Position numbers and translations under genes: made by a program. The notes beneath the pieces are model-generated. The model worked only from the letters and a program-made list of their open reading frames with translations, was not told the DNA's origin and did not search any database. Of a stretch of 64,000 nt of DNA, positions 60,043 to 64,000 are shown piece after piece. The DNA comes from CAZCJA01 sp964499015 (GTDB lineage: Bacteria > Elusimicrobiota > Elusimicrobia > F11): positions 1 through 64,000 of the forward strand of contig CAZCJA010000001.1 of NCBI GenBank assembly GCA_964499015.1. Direction: 5' to 3'. Within the stretch, counting starts at the first letter, position 1. Every line of letters begins with the position of its first letter.

Positions 60043-61212
60043 TTACCAGCGCAGCTTGCCGAGGCGACTGATCGCTTCTTCCAGGCGGGGCTTCTCCACG
60101 GTCAGCGCGAAGCGCACATACCCTTCTCCCGACGGGCCGAAGCCGTTGCCGGGCGTGCACAACACGCCGGTGGTTTCCAAAATGTGCGACACCGTTTCCA
60201 TCGACGTCAGGCCGTTCGGCGTTTTCGCCCAAACGTAAAACGTCGCATCCGGCGTGTTCAAATCCCAGCCCATCTTCTTCATCGCCGGCACGAACAAATC
60301 ACGGCGTTCCTTGTAGAGCTTGCGCATGTCGTCCACGCACGATTGCGGGCCGTTCAGCGCGGCGATGCCCGCCGCCTGGACCACTTCGAAAACGCCCGAA
60401 TCAAAATTGTCCTTCACGGTGGCCAACTGCTTGACCACGTCTTTGTTGCCGCAGATCCAGCCCAAGCGCCAACCCGTCATGTTGTAGGTCTTCGACAGCG
60501 AATGAAACTCGACGCCGACGTCTTTGGCGCCCGGCGTTTCCAAGAAGGAAATCGGCGGTTGGCCGAAGTACATTTCGGAATAGGCGTTATCATGCGCCAC
60601 CACAATCTCATGTTCGCGCGCGAACTTCACCACTTTTTCAAAAAAAGATTTCTGCACGGTCGCGGACGTCGGATTGTTGGGGTAGCCGATGAACATCAGG
60701 CTCGCGCTCTCGAGCACGCGCGCGGGAATGGCGTCCAGGTCCGGCAAGAACTGGTTCTCGCGCAGAAGCGGCATGTTGTACACCTCGCCGTCGGCGAGAA
60801 TCGTCGAGCCCTGATACACCGGATAGCCGGGGTCGGGCACGAGGACCACGTCTTTCGGGTCGATCACGGCCAGCGGCAAGTGGCCGATGCCTTCTTTGGA
60901 GCCGATCAGCGAATAAATTTCGGTGGCCGGGTCCAACTCCACGTTAAAACGGCGTTTCATAAAGGCCGCGACGGCGTCGCGGAAATCTTTAAGGCCCGAA
61001 CCGAACGGATATTTGTGGTGGCTCGGGTTGTCCATCGCTTTCTTGGCGGCTTCAATGATATGCGGGTGCGTCGGACGGTCCGGATCGCCCACGCCAAGCG
61101 AAATCAGGTCGACGCCGCGTTCGATCGCCGCTTTTTTCTTCTTGTCGACTTCGGCGAATAAATACGGCGGCAATTTCTGCAGGCGCTGGCTTAAAGACGA
61201 TCGGACTTTCAT
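60043..61212 (-). CDS. dapL: LL-diaminopimelate aminotransferase
   Basis: 389 residues, a class I/II PLP aminotransferase. RLQKLPPYLFAEVDKKK, DLISLGVGDPDRPTHPHI, YPFGSGLKDFR, YPNNPTSA and the PLP-lysine in HSLSKTYNMTGWRLGW are as in DapL. It converts tetrahydrodipicolinate directly to LL-DAP, so no succinylase branch is needed. Its presence as last gene of the dap operon supports this over a general alanine/aspartate aminotransferase. The start overlaps the dapB stop by 1 nt. Confidence 0.85.
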   Translation of the reverse strand: MKVRSSLSQRLQKLPPYLFAEVDKKKKAAIERGVDLISLGVGDPDRPTHPHIIEAAKKAMDNPSHHKYPFGSGLKDFRDAVAAFMKRRFNVELDPATEIYSLIGSKEGIGHLPLAVIDPKDVVLVPDPGYPVYQGSTILADGEVYNMPLLRENQFLPDLDAIPARVLESASLMFIGYPNNPTSATVQKSFFEKVVKFAREHEIVVAHDNAYSEMYFGQPPISFLETPGAKDVGVEFHSLSKTYNMTGWRLGWICGNKDVVKQLATVKDNFDSGVFEVVQAAGIAALNGPQSCVDDMRKLYKERRDLFVPAMKKMGWDLNTPDATFYVWAKTPNGLTSMETVSHILETTGVLCTPGNGFGPSGEGYVRFALTVEKPRLEEAISRLGKLRW

Positions 61213-61997
61213 TATTTCCCCTTTAAAACGTCGAGCATGCTGTAAAAACCGGGTTTCTTGCCGACGATCCAGGCGGCGGCTTCGAGCGCGCCGGAAGCGA
61301 AGGCGTCGCGCGAATGCGCGCGGTGCGTGAGTTCCAGGCGTTCGCCGCCCGTCGAAAGCATCACCGTGTGATCGCCGACGATGTCGCCCGCACGGATCGA
61401 CATGATGCCGATCTGCTTGTTCTTGCGTGCGCCGGTGAATCCTTTACGGCCGTAAACAAAATCCTTGGGCGAGCGGCCGGAAGCTTCGGCGGCGATTTCA
61501 GCCAGGCGCATCGCGGTGCCGGAGGGCGCGTCTTTTTTCTGGTTGTGGTGCGCCTCGATGATTTCGAGGTCATATGTTTTGAGCGCGCGCGCGGCTTCCG
61601 CGACAAGGCGGAACAGCGCGTTCACGCCGACGCTCATGTTCGGCGAGAAAACGATCGGAATGCGTTTGGAAATTTGTCGCAGCTTCTTCAAGGCCGGCGG
61701 CTTAAGACCCGTCGTACCGATAACCAGCGGCTTACGCTGGCTGGCCACTTGGATGGCGTTCTGAACCGTCCCTTCCACCGCACTAAAATCGATCACCGCG
61801 TCGGTTTTGGAAAGAATTTCATCGACAGAACCGACAACCGGCGCGTGCCCGGCCATAAAACGGCCGATGTTCGCGCTGTCCGGGCGTTCCACGCCCGCGA
61901 TCAACTGGAACCGCGGATCATTCTCGGCCAAAGCCGCGATGCGCTGGCCCATGCGGCCGTTTGAACCGATGAGGGCGAGACGAATCGATTTCTTCAT
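61212..61997 (-). CDS. dapB: 4-hydroxy-tetrahydrodipicolinate reductase
   Basis: 261 residues. NAD(P) site IGSNGRMGQRIA, substrate site EAHHNQKKDAPSGTA with the catalytic His pair and Lys, and SIRAGDIVGDHTVML in the C-terminal half. Normal length. It provides the substrate of DapL. The ATG overlaps the dapA stop by 1 nt. Confidence 0.95.
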   Translation of the reverse strand: MKKSIRLALIGSNGRMGQRIAALAENDPRFQLIAGVERPDSANIGRFMAGHAPVVGSVDEILSKTDAVIDFSAVEGTVQNAIQVASQRKPLVIGTTGLKPPALKKLRQISKRIPIVFSPNMSVGVNALFRLVAEAARALKTYDLEIIEAHHNQKKDAPSGTAMRLAEIAAEASGRSPKDFVYGRKGFTGARKNKQIGIMSIRAGDIVGDHTVMLSTGGERLELTHRAHSRDAFASGALEAAAWIVGKKPGFYSMLDVLKGK

Positions 61998-62875
61998 TAC
62001 AGGATCCCGTATTTCTTCATTTCGGCTTTGAGTTTTTTGCGCGTGTCGGCGCCGATGCTGACCATCGGCAGGCGCAGGCTTTCATCGTTGATCAAACCCA
62101 TCTCTTTCATCGCCGCTTTCACCGGCGCAGGGTTGGTTTCGATGAAGAGGCTCTTGATCAGCGGATAAAGTTTTTGGTGAATCAGCTGCGCTTCGTCAAA
62201 GCGTTCGTCCAGGCCCATGCTGCACAAGCGCGCGATGTCTTTGGGCACGATGTTCGCGGCCACCGAGATCACGCCGGTCGCGCCGAGCGCCATGAGCGGC
62301 AAGGTCAGCGAGTCGTCGCCGGAGATGATGCAGAATTTATCGCCGCACGCCGCACGGATTTCTGTCGCCATGTCCATGCTGCCGGTCGATTCTTTCACGC
62401 CAACGATGCGTTTGGAGGCGCTGGCCATCTCGGCGATGGTTGAGGCCTGCAGTTGAACGCTCGAGCGTGACGGGATGTTGTAGAGCATGATCGGGATGTC
62501 GACCGCTTTGGCGATCGCCAGGAAATGCGCTTTCAGACCGGCCTGCGTCGGCTTGTTGTAATAGGGATTCACGGACAGCACCGCGTCCGCGCCGAGTTCT
62601 TTGGCCTCGCGAGTCAATGCAATGGCTTCGGCGGTGGAGTTGGAGCCCGCGCCCGCAATGACCGGAGCGCGGCCTTTGACGGTTTTAACCACGACTTCAA
62701 TGACGCGCGCATGCTCTTTGTAGTCGAGCGTGGCGGATTCGCCGGTGGTCCCGACGGGAACAAAGCCTGCGGTCCCTTCGCTCAAGTGCCATTCCACAAG
62801 CTCGCGCAGTTTTTTCTCGTCGACGCGTCCCGAACGGAACGGCGTGACCAAAGCGACAAATGATCCTCTAAACAT
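61997..62875 (-). CDS. dapA: 4-hydroxy-tetrahydrodipicolinate synthase
   Basis: 292 residues, a TIM-barrel aldolase. GSFVALVTPF, GTTGESATL, catalytic Tyr in IMLYNIPSRS and Schiff-base Lys in IVGVKESTG are present. It condenses pyruvate and aspartate semialdehyde, the first committed step to DAP and lysine. It overlaps dapF by 8 nt. Confidence 0.95.
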   Translation of the reverse strand: MFRGSFVALVTPFRSGRVDEKKLRELVEWHLSEGTAGFVPVGTTGESATLDYKEHARVIEVVVKTVKGRAPVIAGAGSNSTAEAIALTREAKELGADAVLSVNPYYNKPTQAGLKAHFLAIAKAVDIPIMLYNIPSRSSVQLQASTIAEMASASKRIVGVKESTGSMDMATEIRAACGDKFCIISGDDSLTLPLMALGATGVISVAANIVPKDIARLCSMGLDERFDEAQLIHQKLYPLIKSLFIETNPAPVKAAMKEMGLINDESLRLPMVSIGADTRKKLKAEMKKYGIL

Positions 62876-63689
62876 AAAACTCTCCCTCGTACGAAATTTC
62901 AGCGGGTCCGGTTAATTGAACGTTGCCGTCCGCGGCCCACGTGGCTTTCAACTGTCCGCCCGGCAAATCAATGGCAAGCGACGACGCCGTTTTGCCGATG
63001 CGCGCGCCGGCCACCATAATGGCGCAAGCGCCGGTGCCGCAGGCCAGCGTCTCGCCCGCGCCGCGTTCCCACACCCGCGCGCGCACATGGTTTTTGCTCA
63101 AAACTTGCACGAACTCCACGTTCACCCGGTTCGGAAAGAACGGATGGTTCTCGATCAGCGGGCCATAGGTCGCAACCGGGAAGTTTTTAACATCATTCAC
63201 ATAGATCACGCAATGCGGATTTCCCATCGAGACCGCGTGAATTTTAAAGGTTTTCCCGCCGGCTTTCAGCGGACGGCTCACGATCTCGCCCGTCCCGCGC
63301 GTCGGAATTTTCTTTCCGTCGAGAATGGGCCGGCCCATGTTCACGGTGATGCGCCCGCCGCCGACATTAATGCCGATCACGCCCGCTTTGGTCTGAAACG
63401 AAAAATCTTTCCTGACGCCGCGCACGCCGTGCAGGTACGCGCCGGCCGCGCGCGCGCCGTTGCCGCACATTTCCGCGGTGGAGCCGTCGGAATTATAGAA
63501 GCTCAATTTGTATGACGACGCGTTTTTCCCGCGCTCGAGAACCAGCATTTGATCGCCGCCGATTCCAAAATGGCGGTCGAGCATTTTGCGGGCGAGCGCC
63601 GGCGTGACGGCCGCCTTCGTCGACAAGCGATCGATGAAAACAAAGTCGTTTCCGGCCCCGTTCATTTTGATGAATTTAATTTTCTTCAT
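62868..63689 (-). CDS. dapF: Diaminopimelate epimerase
   Basis: 273 residues. KMNGAGNDFVFID at the start and the two catalytic Cys in EMCGNGARA and ETLACGTGACA. It interconverts LL- and meso-DAP, needed for peptidoglycan and lysine. It overlaps the lysA stop by 4 nt. Confidence 0.95.
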   Translation of the reverse strand: MKKIKFIKMNGAGNDFVFIDRLSTKAAVTPALARKMLDRHFGIGGDQMLVLERGKNASSYKLSFYNSDGSTAEMCGNGARAAGAYLHGVRGVRKDFSFQTKAGVIGINVGGGRITVNMGRPILDGKKIPTRGTGEIVSRPLKAGGKTFKIHAVSMGNPHCVIYVNDVKNFPVATYGPLIENHPFFPNRVNVEFVQVLSKNHVRARVWERGAGETLACGTGACAIMVAGARIGKTASSLAIDLPGGQLKATWAADGNVQLTGPAEISYEGEFYV

Positions 63690-64000
63690 TTAAGAGAGTT
63701 GGGAATCCGTTCGCCGCGGATTAAATCCGAGAACGTTTCGCGGCTGCGCACCAGTTCCGCTTTACGGCCCGAGACCAGCACCTCCGCCGCGCGCGGACGC
63801 GCGTTGTACTGCGAGCTCATGGCGAAACCATAGGCGCCGGCGGTCAAAATCGCCAAAGTATCGCCCTGGTTCGGCAAGACCATTTCCCGGCCCCGCGCCA
63901 AATAGTCGCCCGATTCGCACACCGGCCCGACCACGTCGGCGATCAGCTTTTTGCCGGTCCGTTTGCGCGCGAACACGATTTCGTGATAGGCGTCGTAAAG
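63686..64000 (-). CDS. lysA: Diaminopimelate decarboxylase (C-terminal part, runs off right edge)
   Basis: Only the last 104 residues are in the window. LYDAYHEI at the edge, VGPVCESGDYLA with the active-site Cys of the partner subunit, GDTLAILTAGAYGFAMSSQYNARPR and the ending EVLVSG are the LysA C-terminal barrel. It removes carbon dioxide from meso-DAP to give lysine and is the most upstream gene of the operon visible here. Confidence 0.9.
   Translation of the reverse strand, partial: LYDAYHEIVFARKRTGKKLIADVVGPVCESGDYLARGREMVLPNQGDTLAILTAGAYGFAMSSQYNARPRAAEVLVSGRKAELVRSRETFSDLIRGERIPNSLK

Noticed and set aside
1..64000. CRISPR arrays, rRNA or tRNA genes, insertion sequences
   Set aside because: No regularly spaced repeats, conserved rRNA blocks, tRNA-like arms or transposase motifs were seen on either strand.

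Overview
The window looks like a chromosome fragment of an uncultivated Gram-negative bacterium. Outer-membrane barrels of the PorV type, secreted proteins with FlgD/T9SS-like C-termini, a lysine/DAP pathway through DapL, dense two-component signalling and a 4,605-residue multi-module ORF together suggest the Omnitrophota/Elusimicrobiota/PVC neighbourhood. That placement is inference; no rRNA or tRNA gene is present. Genes are tightly packed, many overlap by 1-4 nt, and most convergent pairs have no room for a terminator between them. Ten Ns at 31128-31137 mark a scaffold gap.

Layout. 1-5146 is a lower-GC accessory island: a QueC-like PP-loop protein running off the left edge, its partner, a LexA-like mini-repressor with a 20-bp operator, an excisionase, a tyrosine integrase, an HD phosphohydrolase and a repeat-bearing intergenic stretch. 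5147-12646 holds a ferredoxin, a PorV-TPR / FlgD-tailed secreted protein / histidine kinase operon with a convergent OmpR-type regulator, and a FeeM-like acyltransferase. 12651-15148 holds a membrane glycosyltransferase-like protein and two paralogous Cys-containing exported proteins. 15240-16060 is a GAF-ANTAR regulator behind a leader that looks like its own ANTAR antitermination switch. 16062-30037 is the giant gene. 30060-31374 is a dihydrolipoamide-dehydrogenase-like gene broken by the gap. 31375-39999 is a five-gene operon (kelch/FN3 protein, PorV-TPR, TPR-HEAT membrane protein, polytopic membrane protein, CheY). 40025-44347 is a signalling cluster that includes a sensor kinase split by an amber codon. 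44449-50182 is lipA-gcvT-gcvH-gcvPA-gcvPB-lplA. 50179-53538 holds two FlgO/CsgG-like proteins, two membrane or exported proteins and a pseudopilin. 53540-58226 holds a GH94-like protein, mazG and a paralogue of the giant protein's N-terminal domain. 58329-60041 is queF-mgtE. 60043-64000 is the dapL-dapB-dapA-dapF-lysA operon.

The strongest new signals are four. (1) A GAF-ANTAR gene is preceded, from the predicted +1, by two hexaloop hairpins with A1/G4 loops, the second overlapping an intrinsic terminator. (2) The giant gene and its distant paralogue share an array of 10-11-bp phased TTACAR/TTAAGG half-sites with identical 5-4-5-9 spacing to the -10 box. (3) The giant ORF strings together a signal peptide, a ChaN-like domain, an intact glutamate-dehydrogenase domain, a degenerate M50-like membrane domain, a GlmS-like amidotransferase whose nucleophile Cys is internal, an LEPR-like motif, HlyD-like and helical regions and an internal signal-peptide-like segment, which suggests a processed polyprotein. 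(4) The left-edge QueC-like cassette is repressor-controlled and integrase-linked, as expected for a mobile defence-type module.
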